A DNA stretch of 34,404 bases from Nonomuraea zeae (GCF_005889725.1 NZ_VCKX01000116.1:1-34404), one strand, 5' to 3'; counted from the first letter of the stretch, positions 1 to 8,397 are shown. Translations and numbers: made by a program. Notes: generated by a model not told the origin, from the letters alone.

Positions 1-980
1 GGGCCGGGGCCGTGCGGGGCGGAGGCCGGCGGTCCCGCCGCGGGCCGGGTGCGCGCGAGGGCGGCCCGGTTCCTGCGCCGCGCCAGCCAGACCAGCAGCG
101 CCACCACCGGCAGCACGACGATCATCCACGGCAGCAGCACGCCGGTGGCCGTGGCGGCCCCCTTCAGGAACGCCACCAGCGCCGCCCACCCCGACTTGAG
201 CCCGCCGAGGAAGCCCGCGGGCTCGTCCTCCGGCTCCTCGACGACGGCGACCGGCCCGACCAGCCTGAGGGTCAGCGTGGCCATGGCGACCTGCGTGGCC
301 AGCTCCTTCTGCTGCGCCTGCAGCGACTCCAGGTCCGCCTCTCGGGTGGAGATCTCCCGCTCCACCTGCAGCACCTGACCGATGGTGTCGGCCCGCTTCA
401 GCAGCGTGCGCAGCGACTCCAGGGACTGCTGCGCCGACTTCAGCCGGCTCTCCACGTCGGCCATCTGCAGGGTGACGTCCTGGGTGCCCTGGTTCATCGA
501 GATCTGCTTGCCCAGGTCCTTGCCCAGCCTGCCGAGCACCTCGGCGTACCTGGCGGGCGGGATCTTGAACTCCAGCATGGCCGTGTCCTCGCTGTCGCTG
601 GCCGAGCTGGACTCCTCCTTCGACAGGTAGCCCCCGGCCGCGATCACGATCTGCTTGGCCTGCTGGACGGCCGTGCCGACCTGCTTGGCCCGCACGGTCA
701 TGCTGCCGGTGTAGATGACCTGCCGCTCCTGCTGGGTCACCTTGACGTTCGAGACGATGCCGTCCTTGTCCTGCGGCCGCTGCTGCTCGCCGAGGCTCTG
801 GTCCTGGACGGCCGCGTCCGACTGCCGGCCGGCCATCGCGGGCGCTTCGCGTCCCGACGTGCTCATGGCCGACTCCACCCCGCCGCCACCGGTGCTGCTG
901 CTGCCGCTGCCGCCGCAGCCGGCTAGGGACACGACCATGCATAAGGCCGAGAGCGCGATGCCGTACCGGATTCTGGTCAT
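1..980 (-). CDS. DUF4349-type lipoprotein, 3' end outside window
   Basis: A minus-strand reading frame opens with ATG at 980 and stays open to the window edge (326 codons visible, no stop), so its C-terminus is missing. The N-terminus MTRIRYGIALSALCMVVSLAGC is a lipoprotein signal peptide with lipobox L19-A20-G21-C22, followed by a Gly/Ser spacer. Residues about 80-240 resemble the DUF4349 domain, with an alpha-helical, coiled-coil-like stretch at about 175-232. A hydrophobic helix at about 280-300 is followed by an Arg-rich RRRRNR segment, so the protein is probably lipid-anchored outside with a C-terminal membrane helix ending in the cytoplasm. The family has no well-defined biochemical role. 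It is divergent from hemY with about 107 bases between start codons, so the promoters share that gap. Family assignment is fairly secure; function is unknown. Confidence 0.82.
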   Translation of the reverse strand, partial: MTRIRYGIALSALCMVVSLAGCGGSGSSSTGGGGVESAMSTSGREAPAMAGRQSDAAVQDQSLGEQQRPQDKDGIVSNVKVTQQERQVIYTGSMTVRAKQVGTAVQQAKQIVIAAGGYLSKEESSSASDSEDTAMLEFKIPPARYAEVLGRLGKDLGKQISMNQGTQDVTLQMADVESRLKSAQQSLESLRTLLKRADTIGQVLQVEREISTREADLESLQAQQKELATQVAMATLTLRLVGPVAVVEEPEDEPAGFLGGLKSGWAALVAFLKGAATATGVLLPWMIVVLPVVALLVWLARRRNRAALARTRPAAGPPASAPHGPG

Positions 981-1087
981 GCCAGTAAGACGGCTCCCGG
1001 ATCGCCCGGGTTTGAAGCAAGCAGTCACGGTACGGTCACGTGCCCCGAGCGGCTGGCCGAGCCGCTGAGGCGGTAGCGTCAGGAGAC

Positions 1088-2491
1088 GTGGAAGGGAATC
1101 GGGCGCACGTCGTCGTCATCGGCGGAGGGATCTCGGGTCTCGCCGCCGCGTGGTTTCTCCGGCAGGGCACGAGCGAGCGGGTCAAGGTGACCGTCCTGGA
1201 GGGCGGCTCGCGGGTCGGAGGCAAGCTGTACGCCTCGGAGGTCGCCGGGGTGAGCGTGGACGCGGGTGCGGAGGCCATGCTGGCCAGACGCCCCGAGGGG
1301 AAAGACCTGGCCAGGGCGGTGGGGCTCGGCGACGATCTGGTGTCCCCCGGCACCACGCGGTCGGCCGTCTACACCAGGGGCGCGCTGCGCTTCCTGCCCA
1401 AGGGCCAGGTCATGGGCGTGCCGGCCGATCTGACCGAGCTGGCCAAGTCCGGCATCGTCTCGCCCGGCGGCCTGCTGCGCGTGCCGCTCGACCAGATCCT
1501 GCCGCCGACCCTCGTTCGCACCGACGTGTCCGTGGCCGCCTACATCCGGGCCCGGATGGGTGCGGAGGTCGTCGAGCGGCTGGTCGAGCCGCTGCTCGGC
1601 GGCGTCTACGCGGGCCGGGCCGACATGCTGTCGCTGGAGGCCACGATGCCGCGCGTGGCGGCCGTGGCGCGCTCCGAGCGTTCGCTGCTGAGCGCGGCCA
1701 GGCAGCTCGTCGAGGAGGCGCCGAAGGACGCGGGCCCGGTCTTCACGTCGCTGAAGAACGGCGTCGGCGGCCTGCCCGAGGCGGTCGCCAAGGCGTCCGG
1801 GGCCGACATCAGGACCGGCGTGACCGTACGCGAGCTGCGCAGGACCGGGTCGGGCTGGCAGCTCGTGACGGGTCCGGTGCCGAGGCCCGAGATCATCGAG
1901 GCCGACGCCGTGATCGTCGCCGTGCCCGGCACGCCCGCCGCCAGGCTGCTGGGGGTCGAGGTGCCCAAGGCGGCGAAAGAGCTGGCCAGGATCGACTACG
2001 CGAGCATGGCCGTCGTCACGCTCGCCTATCCGCTCAGCGCCTTCCCCGAGCCGCCCGCGTCCAGCGGCTACCTCGTGCCGCCCGTCGAGGGGCGGCCGGT
2101 CAAGGCGGTCACGTTCAGCTCCGTGAAGTGGCCCCACCTGTCCAGAGACCTGGTCATCCTGCGCTGCTCGATCGGCAGGATCGGGGAGGAGCACCTGCTC
2201 CAGCGCGAGGACACCGAGCTGGTGTCGCTGGCCATGGCCGAGATGGCCGATGTGATGGGCGCGCACGGCCTGCCGGTCGACACCCGGGTCACGCGATGGG
2301 GCGGCGCGCTGCCGCAGTACAACGTGGGCCACCTCGACCGGGTCGCCCGGGTCCGTTCGGCGGTGGCCCTGCAACCGGGGCTGGCCGTCTGCGGCGCGGC
2401 CTACGACGGCATCGGCATCCCCGCCTGCGTCGGCACAGCCCGTACGGCCGCCGCCCGGATTCTGGACCACCTGTCGCAGCGAGGAGAATAG
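1088..2491 (+). CDS. hemY: coproporphyrinogen III / protoporphyrinogen oxidase (HemY/CgoX)
   Basis: FAD-dependent oxidase that converts coproporphyrinogen III to coproporphyrin III in the Gram-positive haem pathway. It was formerly annotated as protoporphyrinogen oxidase (HemG/HemY). The N-terminal dinucleotide-binding motif is GGGISGL (residues 12-18 from the chosen GTG), and the C-terminal FAD/substrate segment has CGAAYDGIGIPACVG. The length of 467 aa is normal for the family. GTG 1088 is chosen because the protein then starts just before the FAD strand and an AGGAGA stands directly upstream, although the spacing is short. An in-frame GTG at 1040 would add 16 residues with no visible ribosome site. 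hemQ follows after 5 bases, so the two are very likely co-transcribed. The upstream neighbour is divergent, so hemE is not adjacent on this side. Confidence 0.93.
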   Translation: MEGNRAHVVVIGGGISGLAAAWFLRQGTSERVKVTVLEGGSRVGGKLYASEVAGVSVDAGAEAMLARRPEGKDLARAVGLGDDLVSPGTTRSAVYTRGALRFLPKGQVMGVPADLTELAKSGIVSPGGLLRVPLDQILPPTLVRTDVSVAAYIRARMGAEVVERLVEPLLGGVYAGRADMLSLEATMPRVAAVARSERSLLSAARQLVEEAPKDAGPVFTSLKNGVGGLPEAVAKASGADIRTGVTVRELRRTGSGWQLVTGPVPRPEIIEADAVIVAVPGTPAARLLGVEVPKAAKELARIDYASMAVVTLAYPLSAFPEPPASSGYLVPPVEGRPVKAVTFSSVKWPHLSRDLVILRCSIGRIGEEHLLQREDTELVSLAMAEMADVMGAHGLPVDTRVTRWGGALPQYNVGHLDRVARVRSAVALQPGLAVCGAAYDGIGIPACVGTARTAAARILDHLSQRGE

Positions 2492-2496
2492 GCACC

Positions 2497-3198
2497 ATGA
2501 CAGAGGGCGCCGCGCGGCTCAAGGCCCGCGATCTCAACAACGTGATCCGTTACACGATGTGGTCGGTCTTCCAGGTGACCGAGCCGTGCACGGGCAACCG
2601 CGACGGCATGGCCGCCGAGATCGGGGACCTGCTCGACCAGGCCGCCGGGAAGGACGTCGTGACCAGGGGGGTCTACGACGTCGCCGGGTTCAGGGCCGAC
2701 GCCGACTACATGTTCTGGTGGCACGCGCCTACGCCGGAGGACCTGCAGGACGTCTACTCCCGCTTCCGCCGCACCGAGCTGGGCCGGCACAGCAAGCCCG
2801 TCTGGTCGGCGATGGCGCTGCACCGGCCGGCCGAGTTCAACAAGTCCCACATCCCCGCCTTCCTCGCCGAGGAGGAGCCGCGGGCCTACGTGAGCGTCTA
2901 CCCGTTCGTCCGCTCCCTGGAGTGGTATCTGCTCGACGAATCCGAGCGCCGGGCGATGCTGGCCGAGCACGGCCGGATGGCGCGCGACTATCCCGACGTG
3001 CGGGCCAACACGGTGTCCTGCTTCTCGCTCAACGACTACGAGTGGATGCTGGCGTTCGAGGCCGACGAGCTGCACCGGATCGTCGACCTGATGCGGACGC
3101 TGCGGGGCGCGCAGGCTCGCCGCCACACCCGCATCGAGATCCCCTTCTACACCGGCGCGCGCAAGCCGGTGCAGGAGCTCGTCGCCGCCCTCCCGTAG
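2497..3198 (+). CDS. hemQ: coproheme decarboxylase HemQ (ChdC)
   Basis: Decarboxylates Fe-coproporphyrin III to haem b, the last step of the coproporphyrin-dependent pathway; a chlorite-dismutase-fold protein that acts in the cytoplasm as a pentamer. The 233-aa product has the family landmarks. The radical tyrosine is Y135 in the YPFVRSLEWY segment, the proximal haem ligand is H158 in AEHGRM, and H118 in NKSHIPAF matches the distal histidine known in actinobacterial enzymes. These positions agree with my recollection of the numbering of the Corynebacterium enzyme. A GAGGAG ribosome site (2481-2486) lies inside the end of hemY, ten bases before the ATG. The gene is coupled to hemY. Three near-copies of a GCCCTCCCGT..GGG element begin at its last codons. 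Confidence 0.95.
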   Translation: MTEGAARLKARDLNNVIRYTMWSVFQVTEPCTGNRDGMAAEIGDLLDQAAGKDVVTRGVYDVAGFRADADYMFWWHAPTPEDLQDVYSRFRRTELGRHSKPVWSAMALHRPAEFNKSHIPAFLAEEEPRAYVSVYPFVRSLEWYLLDESERRAMLAEHGRMARDYPDVRANTVSCFSLNDYEWMLAFEADELHRIVDLMRTLRGAQARRHTRIEIPFYTGARKPVQELVAALP

Positions 3199-3236
3199 GG
3201 CCGCCCTCCCGTTCGGGCTGCTGCCCTCTCGTCGGG
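3187..3236. repeat. three short GC-rich direct repeats at the hemQ 3' end
   Basis: Three near-identical 14-15 base elements (GCCCTCCCGTAGGG at 3187, GCCCTCCCGTTCGGG at 3203, GCCCTCTCGTCGGG at 3223) lie between the convergent hemQ and ABC permease genes. The first contains the hemQ stop codon. Each can fold into a GCCC/GGGC mini-stem, so the set may act as a weak bidirectional terminator. No U-tract is present. The repeats are seen directly; the terminator role is inference. Confidence 0.4.
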
Positions 3237-3239
3237 CGC

Positions 3240-4379
3240 TCAGCGGGTCAGGGCGGCGCGCAGGCGCCAGGAGCCGAGCGCGAGCAGCGCCGCGGCGATC
3301 GCGGCCAGCACGCCGAGCTGCGGCAGGATGTCCGCGACCGTGCCGTCCCTGCGCAACAGCTCGGCGAACCCGTCCAGCGCCCACGCGTGCGGGGTGAGGT
3401 GCGCGATCTGCCGCATCGTGCCGGAGAACAGGTCGAGCGGGAGCATCGCGCCGCCGATCGCGGCCAGGCCCAGGCTGAGCAGCAGGCCGAGCGAGACCGC
3501 CTGCTGCTCGGTCCGCAGCACCGCGCCGAGCAGCATCGCCGCCCCTCCGCCCACCAGCGCGAACGCCAGCAGCAGGGCCGCCGCGCCGAGCGGGTCGCCC
3601 CACCGGACGCCGAAGAGCAGCCCGGAGCCGAGCATGATGATCAGGCCCTGGACCAGCGCCACGGCCAGCCGCCCGGCCGCCTCGCCGAGCAGGATCGAGC
3701 CGCTGGAGACCGGCGCCGCGTACATCCGGCGTGACAGCCCGAGCCGCCGCGTCTCGATCAGCGTCGCCGCTCCGGTCAGTGACGTCAGGAAGACGAACAG
3801 CAGGAGCTGCGAGGTCGCGGAGACGTCGAAGCCCGTCACGTCGGCGGCGATGGACGCGGTGCCGGTCGTGGTGGTCTCGATCGTGATGCCGGGCGCGGTG
3901 ACGGACTCCGCCTTGGCCACGAGGTCGCCGAAGGAGCCGTTCCCGACGTACGCGGCGGCTCTGGCGGGCATGGTGGTCTCGGAGATCGCGGCCCTGACGG
4001 CGGCGCCGAGTTGCAGGGCGTTGGGCTCGTTCCGGGAGATGTAGGGGAGCTGGACCGGGACGAAACCGGTCAGTGCGCGGTCGTAGCCAGGCGGGATGAT
4101 CAGGGCGGCGGTGAGCGTGCCCTGCTCGACGCGGGCGCGCGCCTCGGCGTCGTCGTCGAGCCGGACGACCCGCAGGTCCGCCGACCGCTCCAGCGCCGCC
4201 ACGAGCTTGGCGGCCTGCGGGCCGCTCGCGCCCGTGACCCCGAGGCGCGGCTCCCAGCCGCCGGAGCCGAACGACAGTCCGAGCACCAGGATGAGGACGA
4301 TCGGGAAGATGATCACGAAGAAGATGTTCGTCCGGTCCCGGAAGAGCCTGACCAGATTGAGCCAGGCGATCGTGAGCAT
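3240..4379 (-). CDS. ABC-2 type transporter permease (second permease)
   Basis: Membrane subunit of an ABC-2 exporter, 379 aa. The N-terminus MLTIAWLNLVRLFRDRT leads into one membrane helix (about 19-36). A long extracytoplasmic region (about 38-190) follows, then about five helices, with a family-typical short amphipathic segment (LTPHAWALDGF) before the last one. This one-plus-five layout with a large outer loop is that of YbhS/YbhR-like permeases. ATG 4379 is chosen because it lies eight bases after the stop of the preceding permease and starts right before the first helix. A much longer reading frame upstream is not protein-like. It is the third gene of the ATPase-permease-permease operon. 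The substrate is unknown; multidrug or lipid-like export is the usual guess. Confidence 0.85.
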   Translation of the reverse strand: MLTIAWLNLVRLFRDRTNIFFVIIFPIVLILVLGLSFGSGGWEPRLGVTGASGPQAAKLVAALERSADLRVVRLDDDAEARARVEQGTLTAALIIPPGYDRALTGFVPVQLPYISRNEPNALQLGAAVRAAISETTMPARAAAYVGNGSFGDLVAKAESVTAPGITIETTTTGTASIAADVTGFDVSATSQLLLFVFLTSLTGAATLIETRRLGLSRRMYAAPVSSGSILLGEAAGRLAVALVQGLIIMLGSGLLFGVRWGDPLGAAALLLAFALVGGGAAMLLGAVLRTEQQAVSLGLLLSLGLAAIGGAMLPLDLFSGTMRQIAHLTPHAWALDGFAELLRRDGTVADILPQLGVLAAIAAALLALGSWRLRAALTR

Positions 4380-4387
4380 CGGGGCGA

Positions 4388-5533
4388 TCACGGTCTGAGC
4401 ATCCTTCCCACCCGCAGCAGTGCGATCCCGATCGTCACGGCGGCGAAGCCGAGCAGCACCAGCACGGGCACGATCGCGACGACCGGCGCGTTGTCGCCGT
4501 GCAGGTCGGCCAGGCCCTGCAGGAACCAGCGGTGCGGGGTGGCGAAGCTCAGCGTCGCGAACACGCCGCTCACCATCTGCAGCGGGATGAAGACCCCGCC
4601 GAGCACGCCCAGGAGCACCGCCACGATCGACTCGACGTTGCTCGCCTGCTCCGCCGTCCTGGCCACGCCGGCGACCATGGCCATGATCCCGCTGGCCGCC
4701 AGCACCCCCGCCACCACCAGCAGCCCGACGCCGACCGGATTGCCCCATCTGGCGCCCAGCAGCAGCGTGGCGGCGGTCAGCAGCACGGCGATGCTGACGA
4801 CCCCGACCACGATGCCGCTCAGCAGCTTGGCGAGGACGATCGTGTAGCGGGGGACGGGCGCGGCCAGGAGCCGGGCCAGGGTGCCGTCGCGGCGTTCGTC
4901 CAGGATCGAGCTGAAGCCGAACTGCACGGTGAAGAACAGGAAGAACACCGCCATCCCGGCCGCGAACTGCTCCGACAGCGACAGCTGTCGGCGGTCGGCG
5001 GTCAGGTCCTCGACGGTGACGGGCGCGGGCACGGCGGCGGCCTCCTGCGGCGTGCCGCCGCCCTTGGCCGCCAGCGCCACCTGGACGTAACGGACCTCGG
5101 CCGCGAACGACTCCGCCACCGAGCGGGCGACGAACGTCGCGATCTGCGCGTCCACGTCCCCGATCACGTGCAGCGTGGCCGGTTGCCCGCTCAGCACCGA
5201 CCGGCTGAACCCGGCGGGGATGACGTACGCCGCTCGCGCCTCGCCCCGGTCGATCAGGGCGCGCGCCTCCTGCTCGGTGCCCGCCGTTCTGAGGCTGATC
5301 ACGCCGTCCCGCGCGAGACCGCCCAGAACCTGCCCGGTGAAGGTGGTCGCGATCTGGCCCCGGTCCTGGTCGGCCACCGCGAACGTGGCCACCTCCTGGG
5401 TGTCCACGCCCTTGAAGACCAGGCTGAAGATGGCCGCCAGGCCGAACGGCACCACGATCGCCAGCAGGAACAGCGACTTGTCCCTGACCCGCTGCCGCAG
5501 GTCCTTGCCCGAGATGAGGAGGATCGTGCGCAT
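4388..5533 (-). CDS. ABC-2 type transporter permease (first permease)
   Basis: Membrane subunit of the same exporter, 381 aa. It has one N-terminal helix (about 20-40, LFLLAIVVPFGLAAIFSLVF), an outer domain of about 145 residues, and five C-terminal helices starting near residue 190 (AAGMAVFFLFFTVQFGF). Its C-terminal half is clearly paralogous to the next gene (a DERRDGTLARLLAAPV-type loop here, ETRRLGLSRRMYAAPV there), so the two probably form a heterodimeric channel. Its ATG is separated by one base from the stop of the ATPase gene (TGAGATG), which indicates translational coupling. The substrate cannot be inferred. Confidence 0.87.
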   Translation of the reverse strand: MRTILLISGKDLRQRVRDKSLFLLAIVVPFGLAAIFSLVFKGVDTQEVATFAVADQDRGQIATTFTGQVLGGLARDGVISLRTAGTEQEARALIDRGEARAAYVIPAGFSRSVLSGQPATLHVIGDVDAQIATFVARSVAESFAAEVRYVQVALAAKGGGTPQEAAAVPAPVTVEDLTADRRQLSLSEQFAAGMAVFFLFFTVQFGFSSILDERRDGTLARLLAAPVPRYTIVLAKLLSGIVVGVVSIAVLLTAATLLLGARWGNPVGVGLLVVAGVLAASGIMAMVAGVARTAEQASNVESIVAVLLGVLGGVFIPLQMVSGVFATLSFATPHRWFLQGLADLHGDNAPVVAIVPVLVLLGFAAVTIGIALLRVGRMLRP

Positions 5534-5534
5534 C

Positions 5535-6476
5535 TCAGTCCCGCAGGGCCTTGCCGGTCAGGTGCAGGAAGACCGACTCCAGGTTCGGCTCGTGCACCTC
5601 GACCGCGTGGACGACCGCGCCCGCGTCGGTCGCCGCCGCCAGCACCCTGGTCAGCGACTGGCGGGCGTCCTCGACCATCACCTCGAGGCGGCTCTCATGG
5701 TGGCTCACCTTGCGCGCCTCCGGCAGGGCCTCCAGCGCCGGTACGGCCTTCGCGCCCTCATCGGCGGTCAGCGAGATGCGGTCCAGCTCGCCCACCAGGC
5801 CGACCAGCTCCCTGCGGGTGCCCTCGGCCCTGATGCGGCCCAGGTCGATGATGCCGATGCGGTCGCAGAGCCGCTCGGCCTCCTCCATGTAGTGCGTCGT
5901 GTAGAGGACGGCGACGCCCGCGCCGGTCAGCGCGGAGACGCTCTCCAGGATGGCGTTGCGGCTCTGCGGGTCGACGCCGGCGGTGGGCTCGTCGAGGATG
6001 AGCAGGGGCGGGCGGTGCAGGAGACCGACGCCGATGTTCAGGCGGCGCTTCATGCCGCCCGAATACTCCTTGACCGGGTCGTTCGCGCGGTCCGTCAGGC
6101 CGACGACGTCCAGGACCTCGTCGATCCTCGGGCGCGCCTCCGCGCGGCGCAGGCCGTACAGGCGGGCGAAGAAGCGCAGGTTCTCGCGGGCGCTGAGGTC
6201 GGGGTAGAGGGCCAGGTCCTGGGGGACGTACCCGATCTGTTTCTTGCCCCAGGTGCTGGTGGTGCCGTGGGGGCGGCCGGAGATCAGCACGTCGCCGCCG
6301 TCGCGCTCCAGGATTCCGGCGATCATGGAAATCGTGGTGGTCTTGCCTGCGCCGTTGGGGCCGAGGAGTCCGTAGGTTTCGCCGGATTCGATGGTGAAGC
6401 TGACACCGTCAACGGCTACGAGGTCGCCGAATTTTTTCCGTAATTCGTGACATTTCAGGATCTCGTCCCTGGGCAC
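5535..6476 (-). CDS. ABC transporter ATP-binding protein (DrrA/NatA-like)
   Basis: ATPase that powers the two downstream permeases; 313 aa from the chosen GTG. Visible motifs: Walker A GPNGAGKT (39-46), Q-loop in YVPQD (84-88), signature YSGGM (138-142), Walker B LLILDEP (158-164), and H-loop histidine H195 in TTHYMEEAE. A C-terminal domain of about 90 residues follows, as in DrrA-type ATPases. GTG 6476 puts the start just before the first conserved strand (ILKCHELRKKFG). A TTG at 6512 is in frame but has no ribosome site and would lie seven bases from a perfect inverted repeat that looks like an operator. Even the GTG lacks a strong ribosome site, so the start is uncertain. It is first gene of the operon 6476-3240. 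Confidence 0.9.
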   Translation of the reverse strand: MPRDEILKCHELRKKFGDLVAVDGVSFTIESGETYGLLGPNGAGKTTTISMIAGILERDGGDVLISGRPHGTTSTWGKKQIGYVPQDLALYPDLSARENLRFFARLYGLRRAEARPRIDEVLDVVGLTDRANDPVKEYSGGMKRRLNIGVGLLHRPPLLILDEPTAGVDPQSRNAILESVSALTGAGVAVLYTTHYMEEAERLCDRIGIIDLGRIRAEGTRRELVGLVGELDRISLTADEGAKAVPALEALPEARKVSHHESRLEVMVEDARQSLTRVLAAATDAGAVVHAVEVHEPNLESVFLHLTGKALRD

Positions 6477-6518
6477 CCTGGAAGTGTGCTGGAACTGATC
6501 TAGGAATTGCAAGGCCCA

Positions 6519-6534
6519 AGTTGGCGATCCAACT
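6519..6534. promoter_or_regulatory. inverted repeat upstream of the ABC exporter operon, possible operator
   Basis: AGTTGGCGATCCAACT is a perfect 6-4-6 inverted repeat, 43 bases before the proposed GTG start of the ATPase gene. It is the clearest dyad between the divergent exporter operon and the Arg-rich membrane protein. A second small dyad, AGGGAAATCCCT, lies at 6563-6574. Exporter operons are often controlled by TetR or PadR repressors binding such repeats, but no regulator gene is adjacent. I see no confident -35/-10 pair. The operator role is inference. Confidence 0.35.
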
Positions 6535-6693
6535 GAAGTGATCTATCCCCTTTGTCACAATCAGGGAAATCCCTTGTTCGTGCGGTGCGGACGACGGTGG
6601 CGCATCCGGCGGGTCGTTTCGCCGGTCGTCGCCCCCGGGTTTCCGCACCGGGTTTCGCACGGGTCGTCGAGCGGTCGTCAACCGGACGCCGCG

Positions 6694-7410
6694 CTGGGGC
6701 GTCACAACAGGGCGTCGTAACGGACGTTCATGCGGGCGTCACGGGGGCGCCACAAGGACGCCACTGGGGCGTCACAAGGGGGCTGGGAGGCCGGGGTGGA
6801 CGAGTCGGGCAGGCCGGGTCGCCGGCGCCACGCGACCGGACGTCACGCGGCCGGCCGCCATGAGTCCGGCCGTCACCAGGCCGGACCCACCGAGACTGAA
6901 GGTTGTGCGGACGGCTTTCCCGAGCCTGGAACTCGCCGACTCGGCCGCCCCCGATCCGGCCACCCCGACCCGGGACCCAACCGCCCTGACCTCGCTGGTA
7001 GCCCCGACCCTGGTGCCGGCCGCCTCGACCGTGAAAGCCGCCTGGACGGATGGGACGCATTCGGAAGTCGCGTGGGCGAGCCCCCTCAAGCTGGCCCCTT
7101 CGTTGCCGGCCCCCCTGTAGCCGGGCGTCGTGAAGTCGGGCGTCGTGCTGCGGGCGGACGCGCCGGATCCGGGAGCCGCGTGGGCGGGCCTCCGGAAATC
7201 AACCGCTCGGTGGACGGAGGCCCGGAAACCTGGACCCGCGTGGGCGGACCTCCGGAAGCCGGCCGCCGTGCGGACGGACGCCCCGAACCGGGTCGCCGCA
7301 GGGCCGACGGTCGTGACGGCGGGCACCGGGAAGACGGGCGTCATGCGGGCGGGCACCGTGAGAGCGGGCGCAGGGAGGACGAGCGGCGTGAAAGCGGGCG
7401 GCGGGCGGCT
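6694..7410 (+). repeat. degenerate minisatellite-like 15-base repeats (GGGCGTCRYNNNNN)
   Basis: Many degenerate copies of a unit beginning GGGCGTC or GGCCGTC. CTGGGGCGTCACAA occurs exactly twice (6694-6707 and 6764-6777), GGGCGTCAC recurs at 6734, and GGGCGTCGTGAAGTC is followed by GGGCGTCGTGCTGC near 7122-7150. Read in the frame of the downstream membrane protein, the units give pentapeptides of the type G-R-(H/R)-x-x (GRHAA GRHES GRHQA; GRRED ERRES GRRAA). The repeats begin upstream of an in-frame TAA at 6718, so part of the array is not translated with that protein. Larger copies (cgcgtgggcggRcctccggaa) occur at about 7181-7199 and 7230-7254. Confidence 0.6.
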
Positions 7411-8229
7411 GGGGGGTCGCGGCGAGCGAGGCGGCGGCGGCGTACCGGGCGGCGGCGGCTGGTGGCCGGGGCGCTGGCGCTGGCCGGTGGGGTCGCCGGG
7501 TTGCTCGTCGTCAACGGGACGTTCGGCGGCGCGCTGACCGCCACCACCGCGCGTCCGGCCGCCTCCGAGCCGTCGGGCCGCGAGAGCGCCGTGGAGCGCG
7601 ACGAGGGCCCCTCCGCGCTGTCCGGCAAGGCGGCGGAGGCCGGTCCACGGGCGAGCGCGCAGGCCCAGCCCAGGGAGGTCCGGCAGAGCCCGCCCGCCAA
7701 GGCCACCGCCACAGCCGGTGCCGACAGCGCCGGGGCGGACAGTTCCGGTGCCGACAGTGCCGGCGCCGAGCCTCCCGAAGCGGCGCCCTCCGCCACACCC
7801 GGCGCCGTAGACGCGGACGGTCTGGTGGCGGGCACGCTCACCCCGGAAGACGTGCTCGCCGAGGGCCCCGAGCCCAGCGACTCCGCCGGTTACAAGGCCG
7901 ACGGCCCGTCGCGGCACACCGACCGGCAGGCGGCCGCATATTTCCGCACGCATTGGGGCCCGAACGACAAGGCGCTGAAACGCCTCAAAGACATCCGCAC
8001 CGTGGGTGGATATTTACGCATTTATACCAACTTGCCAGACACGGCGTACAATTCCGCGCACGCCATCACGCTCTGCAAGCGGGGCCTGGAATACCTCAGG
8101 GCCGCCGGGGTGGCCAATCCGGTGGTGTTCGTACAGGCCGAGTTCGGGGAGAACGGAAATCCGGTGCTCGCCAACATCCTCGGCCCGTCCGACCGCAACT
8201 GCCGGGTCACCCACCCGGCGCCCAACTGA
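6796..8229 (+). CDS. single-pass membrane protein with Arg/Gly-rich repeat N-terminus, unknown function
   Basis: 477 aa from GTG 6796, chosen for a GGGAGG ribosome site (6785-6790) five bases upstream. Residues 1-220 are low-complexity, rich in Arg, Gly, Pro and Asp, built on G-R-(H/R)-x-x pentapeptides and (S/T)RVGGPPE repeats, and end in a poly-Arg cluster. One membrane helix follows (about 222-243), preceded by RRR, so the basic part should be cytoplasmic. Then come an Ala/Ser/Glu-rich linker with tandem GADSA units (about 308-325) and an extracytoplasmic domain (about 371-477) with two cysteines (C427, C469). That C-terminal domain (HWGPNDKALKRLKDIRTVGGYLRIYTN) looks like a folded, conserved unit, but I do not recognise it. 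Caution: over about 6860-7400 the +2 frame has higher third-position GC than this frame, so the N-terminal half may be shorter or recently altered. The frame is secure from about 7400 on. Confidence 0.65.
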   Translation: MDESGRPGRRRHATGRHAAGRHESGRHQAGPTETEGCADGFPEPGTRRLGRPRSGHPDPGPNRPDLAGSPDPGAGRLDRESRLDGWDAFGSRVGEPPQAGPFVAGPPVAGRREVGRRAAGGRAGSGSRVGGPPEINRSVDGGPETWTRVGGPPEAGRRADGRPEPGRRRADGRDGGHREDGRHAGGHRESGRREDERRESGRRAAGGSRRARRRRRTGRRRLVAGALALAGGVAGLLVVNGTFGGALTATTARPAASEPSGRESAVERDEGPSALSGKAAEAGPRASAQAQPREVRQSPPAKATATAGADSAGADSSGADSAGAEPPEAAPSATPGAVDADGLVAGTLTPEDVLAEGPEPSDSAGYKADGPSRHTDRQAAAYFRTHWGPNDKALKRLKDIRTVGGYLRIYTNLPDTAYNSAHAITLCKRGLEYLRAAGVANPVVFVQAEFGENGNPVLANILGPSDRNCRVTHPAPN

Positions 8230-8397
8230 TGGAACGGGTCTAACGCACTCGTACGCGTGTTCTCGCGCACACCTCGCACCGTTGAGTCACGACGCGCCCA
8301 ATAGTCTCGATCGTCACCCAGCGGTGGCGAAGATGGACAAAGCGCACGAGGGACTCCTACCCGGCGTAGGCGATCGGTACGCGCTGTCCTCAGCCGA

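Noticed and set aside
6476..6512. TTG 6512 as start of the ABC ATPase
   Set aside because: No ribosome site, adds 12 unconserved residues and lies almost on the putative operator; GTG 6476 preferred.
6860..7537. Two frame-2 reading frames (6860-7120 and 7130-7537) with high third-position GC
   Set aside because: They lack ribosome sites, are interrupted by a stop at 7118, and run into plainly non-coding sequence after about 7400, where frame 1 encodes the membrane helix. The ambiguity is noted under the repeat finding.
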